A DNA stretch of 64,000 nucleotides. It comes from Erythrobacter sp. KY5. Lineage in GTDB: Bacteria; Pseudomonadota; Alphaproteobacteria; Sphingomonadales; Sphingomonadaceae. The notes under the pieces were generated by a model. The model did no database searches. It had not been told where the DNA came from and saw only the letters and a program-made list of their open reading frames with translations. Where the stretch lies: assembly GCF_003264115.1 (NCBI RefSeq), contig NZ_CP021912.1, positions 2,029,001-2,093,000 on the forward strand, read 5' to 3'. Shown here one piece after another: positions 38,128 to 45,725 of this stretch. A program made the position numbers and the translations under genes. Positions within the stretch are counted from its first letter, which is position 1; each line of letters starts with the position of its first letter.

Positions 38128-38814
38128 TTATGCGCTCTTGTCTTCCTGTTCCTGTGCAGCGTCTGCATCTTCGCCCTGCTCGGTGGCGGGGACTGCATCG
38201 GCTTCGACGTCGTCGCTATCGCCACCCTGATCTTCGCTCTTCTTGAGAGCGGACGGTGCGACGAGGGTTGCGATGGTGAAGTCGCGATCGGTGATCGCGC
38301 TCACGCTGCCTTCTGGCAGGTCGACTTCGCTGATGTGGATCGAGTCGCCGACTTCCTTGCCTTCGACCGAGATTTCGATCTCGCCAGGGATCTTGTCGGC
38401 TTCGCAGACAAGGTCGAGCTCGTGACGGACAACGTTAAGAACGCCGCCCTTCTTGAGGCCAGGCGACTTTTCTTCACCGACGAAGACGACAGGGATCTGA
38501 ACCTCGACCTTAGCATCGCGCGCAAGGCGGAAGAAATCCGCATGCGTCGGGCGATCGGTGACGGGATGCAGAGCGACATCCTTGGGAAGCGTGCGGATGG
38601 TTTGACCGCCGACTTCGATCTTCACGATGGAGTTCATGAAGTGCCCGGTCATCAGCTGCTTGACCAGTTCTTTTTCCTCGACGTGGATCGTCGTTGGTTC
38701 TTCCTTGCCGCCGTATATAACAGCGGGGACCCGACCTTCGCGGCGAAGTGCACGGGAGGCTCCCTTGCCTGCCCGTTCGCGCGCTTCGGCGGGCAATGTG
38801 AGAGCGTCGCTCAT
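38128..38814 (-). CDS. rplY: 50S ribosomal protein L25 (Ctc/TL5 long form)
   Basis: L25 binds 5S rRNA in the large ribosomal subunit. The 228-residue product is the long Ctc form: the N-terminal 5S-binding domain ([15 protein letters not shown] and [13 protein letters not shown]) followed by the TL5 C-terminal domain ([22 protein letters not shown]) and a very acidic tail ([15 protein letters not shown]). Long form with acidic tail is normal in alphaproteobacteria. The terminator at 38064-38097 closes it. Confidence 0.95.
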   Translation of the reverse strand: MSDALTLPAEARERAGKGASRALRREGRVPAVIYGGKEEPTTIHVEEKELVKQLMTGHFMNSIVKIEVGGQTIRTLPKDVALHPVTDRPTHADFFRLARDAKVEVQIPVVFVGEEKSPGLKKGGVLNVVRHELDLVCEADKIPGEIEISVEGKEVGDSIHISEVDLPEGSVSAITDRDFTIATLVAPSALKKSEDQGGDSDDVEADAVPATEQGEDADAAQEQEDKSA

Positions 38815-38934
38815 AGCAGTGCCTTTCGAATACGTGTTTGATTAAGTGTTTATCGGCGCGCCGCCTCCAGGGATGACCAGAACGCCGAAGGGCGCGCACT
38901 TACAGGTTGCTGGCCAAAACACAAGCCTAAATGC

Positions 38935-39825
38935 CTAATTGGACAGGCGCGTCACCGTGTAACCGCGCGCCTCCAGCATGGCTGCAAGACCATCAGGGCC
39001 GATGAGGTGCGCCGTGCCCACCGCGACCAACGGCCTGTCGAGTTCTTTGAGGCTTTGTTCGAGAGGTTCGATCCAATCCTCGTTCCGGCCCACCAGAATG
39101 GCTTCGCGCAACTCGGGGTCTGCCATGATCCCGGTCGTCGTTGCTTCTTCAAGGACCGCGATATCGCCTGAGATCCACGCGCGCATCAGTTTACCGGGCT
39201 CTTCGCGGCTTGCCACCCATTCGCGCACTGTACCCTCGAGGAGGTCACGCTGGTCCTTTTCCGGTAGGCGATCGAACACGCCAAGCTGGCCTTTCGTGGT
39301 TTCGAACCCTCGCACTTCACGCTGCGCAAAGTCACGGATCAGGGCGCGGTCCACCCCGTTCCTTGGGTTCCCTTGCGCATCGACCCGCGAAAGCATGATC
39401 GCCGCAGCCCAGCTTTCCGTGTCAGCAAAATCGCCAGCCGGAAAGTCGGAGCGGGCGATCATCGTGCCGAGCGGTTCGCGGACATCCTCTGCAACCCTGT
39501 CACTCAAGGGGCCTAGCCCCCTTGTGCCGGCAAGCTCTCCGAATGTGAGGGCGATTTCGGCTTGATTGTCGAGTTCTGCGACTTCCACCCACAAGTAGTC
39601 TGCATTTGCCACGAGGCGGTCGATCGTCTGCGTGCGCCATTCAACGCCATCGGGGAGGGCGTGGATGGTGCCAAGCATCCATCCCTCGACCTCCCCGTCA
39701 GCGTTTGCGATCTCGTAAACCAGCGGATCGGCGCTGGGGTATTTGGCCGCCTCCTCGCTCTCGGCGCACGCTGTCAGAGACAACGCAAAACCGAGCGCGA
39801 AGGCGGCAAACGAGCGCGATAGCAT
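38935..39825 (-). CDS. TraB/GumN family lipoprotein
   Basis: From the ATG at 39825 the product has 296 residues with a lipoprotein signal (FALGFALSLTACAES, lipid Cys near residue 20) and a TraB/GumN-type fold. It has the first conserved block WMLGTIHALPDG (the family's GT-x-H), later EVAELDNQ with the acidic pair, and the final LVAVGTAHLIGPDGLAAMLEARGY (the family's V-GxxHL-G). The domain is related to metal-dependent Tiki-like proteases. Substrate is unknown. Its start overlaps the stop of a paralogue by one base, so the two are coupled. Confidence 0.85.
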   Translation of the reverse strand: MLSRSFAAFALGFALSLTACAESEEAAKYPSADPLVYEIANADGEVEGWMLGTIHALPDGVEWRTQTIDRLVANADYLWVEVAELDNQAEIALTFGELAGTRGLGPLSDRVAEDVREPLGTMIARSDFPAGDFADTESWAAAIMLSRVDAQGNPRNGVDRALIRDFAQREVRGFETTKGQLGVFDRLPEKDQRDLLEGTVREWVASREEPGKLMRAWISGDIAVLEEATTTGIMADPELREAILVGRNEDWIEPLEQSLKELDRPLVAVGTAHLIGPDGLAAMLEARGYTVTRLSN

Positions 39826-40754
39826 TACTGGATGCGCTCTGCCGTCAGGTCGTATTTGGTCAGGTAGTCCTGCACACTCATTTCGCCAGCAAGGTGGCCT
39901 GCGCCAACCGCGATAAAGACCGTTCCAGGCACTTCCATACGCGCGTCGATCCATTCCGCCCAATTGGCGTTGCGCTTGTACAGAAGCAACTCGGCAAGCT
40001 TGGGGCTCTCGCTCATGCTCTCATTCATGGTCTCGGCAAGGCCTTCCGCGTCGCCTTTGATCCACGATGCGACCATTGAATCGATCATGGTCTTGACCTC
40101 ATCAATGCCTTCCACGGTGGACATCAGCAGTTTGAGCTGTTCGTCCTGCGGCAGCGTGTCGAAGATGCCGAGCTGGTACTCGACCGTTTCGAGCGCATCC
40201 TTCGAGGTGTCGCCCGCCTTTGCAATGATCACCTTGTCGACGCCGGAAGCGGGGTCGTAACCGTTCGCCATCAGCGGCAGGAAGGTCAGCGTCACGCTGG
40301 CCATCCAGGGCTTGAACGGGTCGAAGGCGGCCTCGGGAACACCAAGACCGGCGAGCGCGGCTTCATATTGCGCCGTCTGCTCTTCATTCAGAAGCGAGCG
40401 CAGGGTCGTTCCCGGTTCGAGCATACCCATCTGCATGGCAAGCTGCTGCGACTTCGCCTCGCTCTCGGGCGACTCTATCAGCTCGGTGACGACAAGGTCG
40501 GACGAGGAAAGCGCTGCGTCGATTTCAGCGTCGTACCACTGAAGCTCCTTGGGCAGGATGTGGACGGTTCCGAACAGGTAGATCGTCGTGTCTTCGTCGC
40601 TGACTCTCCAAAGGGCGGGGCCTTCGGGTCCAGCGGGCAGTACGGCTTCGGCCGATGCGGTGGGCGCTTCCATGTGAGCATCAGCCAGCGCCGGTGATGC
40701 GGCGAAGAGGGCGAGGCTTGCTACGGCTGTGGGGAGGAGTTGTGCAATTTTCAT
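39825..40754 (-). CDS. TraB/GumN family periplasmic protein
   Basis: The 309-residue product has a cleavable signal peptide (residues 1-24, ending PALADA) and the same family blocks as its neighbour: YLFGTVHILPKELQW, VVTELIESPES with the acidic pair, and VFIAVGAGHLAGEMSVQDYL. The core histidine and glutamate positions of the Tiki/TraB fold are kept. It precedes the lipoprotein paralogue by 4-base-type overlap. A tandem pair suggests subfunctions, one secreted and one lipid-anchored. Confidence 0.88.
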   Translation of the reverse strand: MKIAQLLPTAVASLALFAASPALADAHMEAPTASAEAVLPAGPEGPALWRVSDEDTTIYLFGTVHILPKELQWYDAEIDAALSSSDLVVTELIESPESEAKSQQLAMQMGMLEPGTTLRSLLNEEQTAQYEAALAGLGVPEAAFDPFKPWMASVTLTFLPLMANGYDPASGVDKVIIAKAGDTSKDALETVEYQLGIFDTLPQDEQLKLLMSTVEGIDEVKTMIDSMVASWIKGDAEGLAETMNESMSESPKLAELLLYKRNANWAEWIDARMEVPGTVFIAVGAGHLAGEMSVQDYLTKYDLTAERIQ

Positions 40755-40874
40755 GTATGCGATCCTTTCAGTGGGGCGTGATGGTCTTGGTACGGTGAAG
40801 AAGTGTTGAATGTCGGGCCAATCCGATGGTGGAGGTGCAGAGGGAAACCTGCGCCGCGAATTTCAGCCTGTGTG

Positions 40875-41528
40875 TCATGCTGAGCGCTTCCAGAGGATTG
40901 CGATGTTTGAGACAATCATCGTGACAATGAAAAGTATCATCACGTCGGGTTGCGGGAAGACGCCGGCGCGCCAGCCCATCCACCAGATCGGCGCGGTGTA
41001 GCTGAAGACCTGAAAACCGACCATCATTCCGAAGTCACCAGCAGCACGGCCATGCTCGTCAGAGTTGCGGCGTCCGAAAAGGATCAGGAACGGCGTGGCG
41101 ATCGCCCAGATTGTAATTGCGGTGATTGCGGGCCAGAAAGGGATTGGGCCGTTGCTGAAAAGGATGTCCGTCGCCCGCTGCTCGCTGTCGGACAGAATGA
41201 TCGGGAAGGCGGTTGCTATTCCCACTCCGACGATAGCGACCAGCAACCAGCGGATCCGGTTGCCCCGAGCAGTGTGGGGCTCGCCCATCGTGAAATCGGG
41301 AGCCCAGCGCCAACAGAAATAGCCCGAAACCGCGACAATTGGAGTGCCAATGACGACGAACAGAATGTCGCTTGTGTCGCCCCCGTTGAGAAGGTTTTTC
41401 AACCCTACGCCGGCCAGAATTCCGCCGATCAAGACGACGGTCAAAAGGACTGACCAGCCAATCAGATGCAGCCAGTAGCGCGAGTGCGAGAACTCCGCTT
41501 CGTCCTTTAACTGATCGGATTTTGACAT
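40875..41528 (-). CDS. Membrane-cassette protein A (six helices, unknown)
   Basis: The 217-residue product has about six membrane helices. After the fourth it has the acidic motif RRNSDEHGRAAGD (Asp157, Glu158), followed by two helices and a basic end (WKRSA). The last 65 residues align by eye with the end of the next gene upstream (41586-42209). It is the last gene of a run of seven co-directional genes at 40875-44084. No family is recognised, and no enzymatic motif is seen. Confidence 0.75.
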   Translation of the reverse strand: MSKSDQLKDEAEFSHSRYWLHLIGWSVLLTVVLIGGILAGVGLKNLLNGGDTSDILFVVIGTPIVAVSGYFCWRWAPDFTMGEPHTARGNRIRWLLVAIVGVGIATAFPIILSDSEQRATDILFSNGPIPFWPAITAITIWAIATPFLILFGRRNSDEHGRAAGDFGMMVGFQVFSYTAPIWWMGWRAGVFPQPDVMILFIVTMIVSNIAILWKRSA

Positions 41529-41585
41529 TTTTTGATCTCACATTTGATTTTGCGACACGAGGTCAAAAAGGCGCAAGGGAAGGGC

Positions 41586-42209
41586 CTATCCCGCCCGCTT
41601 TGCGGCCCAGATGACAAGGAAGGCAAACATGACGGCCAGAAACAGCGCGCCGTCGTGCACGGGAGGAAGGAGCGAGCCCGCTGCTGCTATGGCCCAGCAA
41701 ATGTAAACGTAGAGGTAGACGCTGAAAGCCCAGTACGCGGCGTCGCGGGTGGACTGGCGTTCAAAATCGTCGATCTGCCGCTCTCGCAGCGCGCCGAGCG
41801 GAACCCCAATGCCCAGAACGACGATCAGCAGGATCCATGCCTCGCTCCGGGTGAGAGTGAAGTCGCCAGCCATCACGCGGTCCAGCAAGCCGTTGGTCAC
41901 CAAAACGAAGCCGGTCAGCGCCCCGGCCAGGACGCAGACGAGCAGGATAAGTTGTGACCTGCCGGTCTTGGTCGAAAGCGATGGCTTGTCGAAATTTCCG
42001 ATCCGGAGCGAGACGAGCATGGCAGCGACGCCAAGGACCATGATTGTCGCGACGATCCCGGCACCGCGGAGGTCGACGCCGCGTTCCATGAAATTAAGGT
42101 AACCAGCGCCCGCAGCACCCGTCGCAAGGCAAATGCCAAGATAAAACAGGACCTGACCCAAAAACGGGCGCGCCACTCCGGTGTCTTCGATCTCATCAGG
42201 CTTCGTCAT
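41586..42209 (-). CDS. Membrane-cassette protein B (six helices, unknown)
   Basis: The 207-residue product has about six membrane helices. The fourth ends in LRERQIDDFERQSTRDAAYW, the longest copy of the cassette's acidic motif (Asp147, Asp148, Phe149). The last part (FLAVMFAFLVIWAAKRAG) resembles cassette protein A. Its start overlaps the XRE regulator gene by 14 bases, so the regulator and this protein are co-translated. This pairing of a small XRE protein with a multi-helix membrane protein is common in bacteria but not functionally understood. Confidence 0.78.
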   Translation of the reverse strand: MTKPDEIEDTGVARPFLGQVLFYLGICLATGAAGAGYLNFMERGVDLRGAGIVATIMVLGVAAMLVSLRIGNFDKPSLSTKTGRSQLILLVCVLAGALTGFVLVTNGLLDRVMAGDFTLTRSEAWILLIVVLGIGVPLGALRERQIDDFERQSTRDAAYWAFSVYLYVYICWAIAAAGSLLPPVHDGALFLAVMFAFLVIWAAKRAG

Positions 42210-42390
42210 CGAAAATCTCCTCGATGCCCATCTCGAACAGACGAGCGATGCGGAATGCCAGGGGCAGGGAAGGGTCGTGCTTGCCAGTCTCGATCGCGTT
42301 CACCGCCTGGCGGGACACGTCGAGACGCCCGGCAAGTTCGGCCTGTGACCAATCGCGCTCAGCGCGCAGGACTTTGAGGCGGTTCTTCAT
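42196..42390 (-). CDS. Small XRE-family helix-turn-helix regulator
   Basis: The 64-residue product is one Cro/CI-type helix-turn-helix: LKVLRAERDWSQAELAGRLD, then VSRQAVNAIETGKHDPSLPL, then AFRIARLFEMGIEEIF. The recognition helix SRQAVNAIE is intact. It is of the YozG type often coupled with small membrane proteins. It overlaps membrane genes on both sides (4 bases upstream, 14 bases downstream) and is the only DNA-binding protein of the cassette, so autoregulation of the whole run is likely. Confidence 0.9.
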   Translation of the reverse strand: MKNRLKVLRAERDWSQAELAGRLDVSRQAVNAIETGKHDPSLPLAFRIARLFEMGIEEIFDDEA

Positions 42391-42848
42391 GCGCGGCGCG
42401 CCTCGATTGCGTCGGACACCCAGGCAAAGGCGTAGCCTGCGTGGAAAGCCAGCGCGGTGAAGGATGCGAGCGTGCGGGCATCGGTAAAGAACAGCGAGAA
42501 AGTATCGCGGGTAGGCTCACCCTCGGGGTTGCTCAGCGCGAAGCCAGCCGAATAGGACACATCGAGTATGTCGAGCATGAAGGCTGCAAAAAGATAGACG
42601 GCGAGGCTTGCGAGCGCCCAGCGGTAGCCAATCGTGACCATCGCCTGAAAATAGTCGTCGACCCGGTGCGCCCAAAGACCGGCGATAAGCCCGCCAACAG
42701 CGCCACCAAGTGCCCATGCGAACACGAAAGAGTCGCTACCGATAAACGCATTCGCGAAATTGACGATTGAGCAGGCGGTTCCGAACCAGATTACCTTGTA
42801 CTGGTAGCTGCGCTGATGTTCGTCGATTGCTTTAGGATTGTAGGGCAT
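42387..42848 (-). CDS. Membrane-cassette protein D (four helices, unknown)
   Basis: The 153-residue product has four membrane helices. Its acidic motif is VDDYFQAM at residues 63-70 (Asp64, Asp65, Tyr66, Gln68), at the same position as in cassette proteins E, F and G. The loop before the last helix is longer than in E and F (about 30 residues). Both ends overlap neighbours: one base with E, four bases with the XRE gene. No family is recognised. Confidence 0.76.
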   Translation of the reverse strand: MPYNPKAIDEHQRSYQYKVIWFGTACSIVNFANAFIGSDSFVFAWALGGAVGGLIAGLWAHRVDDYFQAMVTIGYRWALASLAVYLFAAFMLDILDVSYSAGFALSNPEGEPTRDTFSLFFTDARTLASFTALAFHAGYAFAWVSDAIEARRA

Positions 42849-43222
42849 TAGTCGCGCTCCTGAATCCGCAGGACCGCGAAAACTGCATGAAATGTCGCGG
42901 CGACAACGATGACACCAAGCTCGCCGTCACGGGTAAAGAACTCCCAATCGACGACGTGTACGAATAAAAGCAGTCCGACCGCCGCACAGGTCCATAGTCC
43001 GGCTACTGCAAGCAATCGCTGCGCGTATTCGTCCTGACGTTGGAAGAAGAGCAGTCCGATCATCGATCCGGCCGTTACGCCGCCAGCAATCGTCTCGACA
43101 CTCTCGTAGAAACCGAAGATTTTTCCACACAGGAGTACCAGCGCGCCGAGAAAGCCGATCCAGGTAATGTTCAATGCGACACTGCGGTCGGTTTCATTCA
43201 TTTTTCCGGGCATCAGTCTCAT
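42848..43222 (-). CDS. Membrane-cassette protein E (four helices, unknown)
   Basis: From the ATG at 43222, which overlaps the stop of F and has GGGAGGGATTTG upstream, the product has 124 residues. Four membrane helices surround the motif QDEYAQRLL at 63-71 (Asp64, Glu65, Tyr66, Gln68, Arg69). It is a clear paralogue of F: TDRSVALNITWIGFLG matches NDRSAAFNTLWIGLLD, and the motif sits at the same residue numbers. A longer frame from 43366 is rejected because of the strong ribosome site at 43222. Confidence 0.78.
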   Translation of the reverse strand: MRLMPGKMNETDRSVALNITWIGFLGALVLLCGKIFGFYESVETIAGGVTAGSMIGLLFFQRQDEYAQRLLAVAGLWTCAAVGLLLFVHVVDWEFFTRDGELGVIVVAATFHAVFAVLRIQERD

Positions 43223-43599
43223 CAAATCCCTCCCCGCAGACGCATAGTTGCCAAAGGCAGGTGGAAGGCGAGCGAGATGAGAGCGAAGCCGAGCACTGGG
43301 GAGACCTCCAGATAGCTGCGGATTAGCTCTATCTCGAGGAGGGCAAGAACCCCTACCACTGCGCATGCAATGGTGGCCGAGCGTCCTATCAGCCGCTGGA
43401 CGAACTCGTCGTGGAAGCTGATAAAGACAAGACCTATCAGCGTACCCGACATAATTGCGACGGCGATGCTCTGAAGTGCTTCCAGAGCGGGAACAAACAC
43501 CGTTGCGATGACGAGAATAGTGTCAAGAAGACCGATCCAAAGCGTATTGAAAGCGGCACTGCGATCGTTTTCGGTGGTGTGGAGTGGGGACTTGGTCAT
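43222..43599 (-). CDS. Membrane-cassette protein F (four helices, unknown)
   Basis: The 125-residue product has four membrane helices and the motif HDEFVQRLI at 63-71 (Asp64, Glu65, Phe66, Gln68, Arg69). It is paralogous to E along its length. The start follows a short cytoplasmic segment (MTKSPLHTTENDRS). It overlaps E by the ATGA arrangement and stands 80 bp after G. No family or function is recognised. Confidence 0.78.
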   Translation of the reverse strand: MTKSPLHTTENDRSAAFNTLWIGLLDTILVIATVFVPALEALQSIAVAIMSGTLIGLVFISFHDEFVQRLIGRSATIACAVVGVLALLEIELIRSYLEVSPVLGFALISLAFHLPLATMRLRGGI

Positions 43600-43679
43600 C
43601 GCGTTGTTACTCTCTCGATAAGCACTTGGCCTGCCGCCTTTGACCGTAAGGAAGACCGCGGCGAGTGAATTCGGATGGA

Positions 43680-44084
43680 TCAGGCTTTGCCTCGCTTACG
43701 ATTGAACAGATATCCGATGTAGAAACCGCTCGCCGCGATGTAGAAGGTGAACCGCTTGTCGGATGTGGCTTCCCACATGCTGAACTCGAAGCGATCGGCC
43801 ATGTCGGCGATGATCGGAATGAAGGCCGTCCAAAGGGTGACTGCGAGCATTCCGCCAACCGCCCCGGCATAAGCGAGGCCGCGCTGGAACTCGTCGTACT
43901 GCTTGTCTGACAGGATGATGCTCAAGGAGACGATGATGAAACTCGTCGTCACGATGGGCGTCTCCCCATCCTCCGAAAGCCCGATGAGAGCCCAGCCAAG
44001 CACTGTCATGATAACGCCGGTCATGGCGGCCCAATTGAGCACGTTGGCCTTGTCTTCATGCGACATTTGCTTGCGCCAGTACAT
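43680..44084 (-). CDS. Membrane-cassette protein G (four helices, unknown)
   Basis: Taking the ATG at 44084 (GAGG nine bases upstream) gives 134 residues. It has four hydrophobic segments and the motif KQYDEFQRGLAYAG (Asp64, Glu65, Phe66, Arg68), again at residue 64. The end is basic (FNRKRGKA). It is the first gene of the seven-gene run. An internal ATG at 44066 is an alternative start. It is preceded by about 100 bp to the UrcA-family gene on the same strand. Confidence 0.74.
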   Translation of the reverse strand: MYWRKQMSHEDKANVLNWAAMTGVIMTVLGWALIGLSEDGETPIVTTSFIIVSLSIILSDKQYDEFQRGLAYAGAVGGMLAVTLWTAFIPIIADMADRFEFSMWEATSDKRFTFYIAASGFYIGYLFNRKRGKA

Positions 44085-44185
44085 TTCAGTCGGCCTCGGG
44101 ATGGATTGAAAGAAGGTGGGTGGCCGCTCCCGCTCATCCGGTTTCGGGGTTTGACCCGGATTGCGCGAGAGCGACCTGGCCAGCA

Positions 44186-44548
44186 TCATGCGCCTGGAGT
44201 TGCCGCGTCCGATGCCGGGTTGGAGGTGTTGGCAGCAAAGCGCGCGCGCTCTGCATTTGCCTGAGCGACGGCGACGCGCACTTCAGGCTGTGCTGCGGCG
44301 AGCGCGCTGGTGCGGCATTCGCGTTCGAGCCGGATCGAGGCGCTGTCGCGGCCGCCATTGCGGCACATCTGATTGATCTTGGTGCGCACGCGGTCGTCGA
44401 GGCGGGTAACACCGTCGCGGGTCGTGAGGTCGAGATCCTTGTGATCGATGACCTCTTCGAACTCGACCTGATTGATGGGAGTTGCCGATGCAGCGGCGGG
44501 GATGGCGAGAGCTGCGGCAGCGGCGGCGAAGATGATGGAATTGCGCAT
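44186..44548 (-). CDS. UrcA family protein
   Basis: The 120-residue product has a signal peptide (1-22, ending ASA) and the UrcA motif DLDLTTRDGVTRLDDRVRTKINQMCRNGG in the first half of the mature part (quoted here in parts: DLDLTTRDGVTRLDDRV and the Cys in NQMCRNG with a second Cys in RECRTSA). UrcA-family proteins are small secreted proteins frequent in sphingomonads and caulobacters, named for an upregulated-in-rich-medium or urease-unrelated context; function is not established. It is divergent from glyQ across 232 bp with repeated TGACCTTAC. Confidence 0.9.
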   Translation of the reverse strand: MRNSIIFAAAAAALAIPAAASATPINQVEFEEVIDHKDLDLTTRDGVTRLDDRVRTKINQMCRNGGRDSASIRLERECRTSALAAAQPEVRVAVAQANAERARFAANTSNPASDAATPGA

Positions 44549-44654
44549 TTTGAAGTTCTCCTGGGGAGGAAATGTTGAACGGTTTTGTCACAACAACCTT
44601 CCGGAATGTCAGGTTGCCCTTACTTTATGTCGCGATTCGCTGACCATGTCAACA

Positions 44655-44684
44655 TGACCTTACATTTGGTCATGCTGACCTTAC
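44655..44684. promoter_or_regulatory. Direct repeat TGACCTTAC in the urcA-glyQ divergent region
   Basis: TGACCTTAC occurs at 44655-44663 and again at 44676-44684, exactly 21 bases apart, which is two helical turns. A further TGACCATG stands just upstream at 44641. Such spacing fits a dimeric activator or repressor site. The bound protein is unknown. Confidence 0.45.
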
Positions 44685-44780
44685 GAAACCCGCAGAAATG
44701 AGCGGTTTTGCCGTGTGCAAAACTGGTTGATGCTGCGCTGCGGCATTGACCCCGCATGGGCCTTGAGCCATTGCCGCGCC

Positions 44781-45725
44781 ATGGAATCGGAGACCAAATC
44801 GGCGCTGGACGAATCGGGTTCACCAACCCGCGATCCTCGCACGTCCTTTCAGGACATGATCCTGACGCTGCACGACTTCTGGTCGGCCAATGGCTGCGTC
44901 ATTCTGCAGCCCTACGACATGCGCATGGGGGCAGGGACGTTTCACACCGCGACAACCCTGCGCGCGCTCGGCCCTGAGCCGTGGAATGCCGCCTTCGTGC
45001 AGCCTTGCCGCCGCCCGACCGATGGGCGCTACGGCGAAAACCCCAACCGGCTCCAGCACTATTACCAGTACCAGGTGATCCTGAAACCATCGCCCAGCGA
45101 CATTCAGGAACTCTATCTTGACAGCCTCAAGGCGATCGGGATCGACCCGCTCAAGCACGACATCCGCTTTGTCGAGGATGACTGGGAATCGCCCACGCTT
45201 GGCGCGTGGGGGCTGGGCTGGGAGGTCTGGTGCGACGGGATGGAAGTCACCCAGTTCACCTATTTCCAGCAAATGGGCGGTTTCGACTGCAAGCCTGTCG
45301 CGGGCGAACTCACCTACGGGCTCGAACGTCTCGCCATGTACATTCAGGGCGTCGACAACGTGTATGAGCTGAACTTCAACGGTCGCGGCACATCGTATGG
45401 CGAGGTGTTCCTCGAAAACGAGAAGCAGATGTCGAAGTGGAACTTCGAAGTCGCTGACACCGATGGCCTGTTCGACCTTTTCGCCAAGGCCGAGACCGAG
45501 TGCCGCAATGCGCTTGATAATGACGTGCCCATCGCCGCTTACGAACAGGCTATCGAGGCGAGCCATGTTTTCAACCTGCTGCAGGCGCGCGGCGTGATCA
45601 GCGTACAGGAGCGTGCGAGCTATATGGGCCGCGTCCGCGACCTCGCGCGTTCTTCGTGTCAGAAATATGCCGAGCTGATGCGGCCCAGATGGGAAGCGCA
45701 ATATCCGGATTGGAGCCTCGTCTGA
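44781..45725 (+). CDS. glyQ: Glycyl-tRNA synthetase alpha subunit
   Basis: GlyQ carries the catalytic class II core of the heterotetrameric glycyl-tRNA synthetase. The family start [20 protein letters not shown] is followed by [20 protein letters not shown] and the motif [20 protein letters not shown] (quoted in part), and [20 protein letters not shown]. The ATG at 44781 gives 314 residues. The frame is open to a GTG at 44715, so a 22-residue longer product is possible. Neither start has a good ribosome site. Its stop overlaps the glyS ATG (TGATG). Confidence 0.95.
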   Translation: MESETKSALDESGSPTRDPRTSFQDMILTLHDFWSANGCVILQPYDMRMGAGTFHTATTLRALGPEPWNAAFVQPCRRPTDGRYGENPNRLQHYYQYQVILKPSPSDIQELYLDSLKAIGIDPLKHDIRFVEDDWESPTLGAWGLGWEVWCDGMEVTQFTYFQQMGGFDCKPVAGELTYGLERLAMYIQGVDNVYELNFNGRGTSYGEVFLENEKQMSKWNFEVADTDGLFDLFAKAETECRNALDNDVPIAAYEQAIEASHVFNLLQARGVISVQERASYMGRVRDLARSSCQKYAELMRPRWEAQYPDWSLV

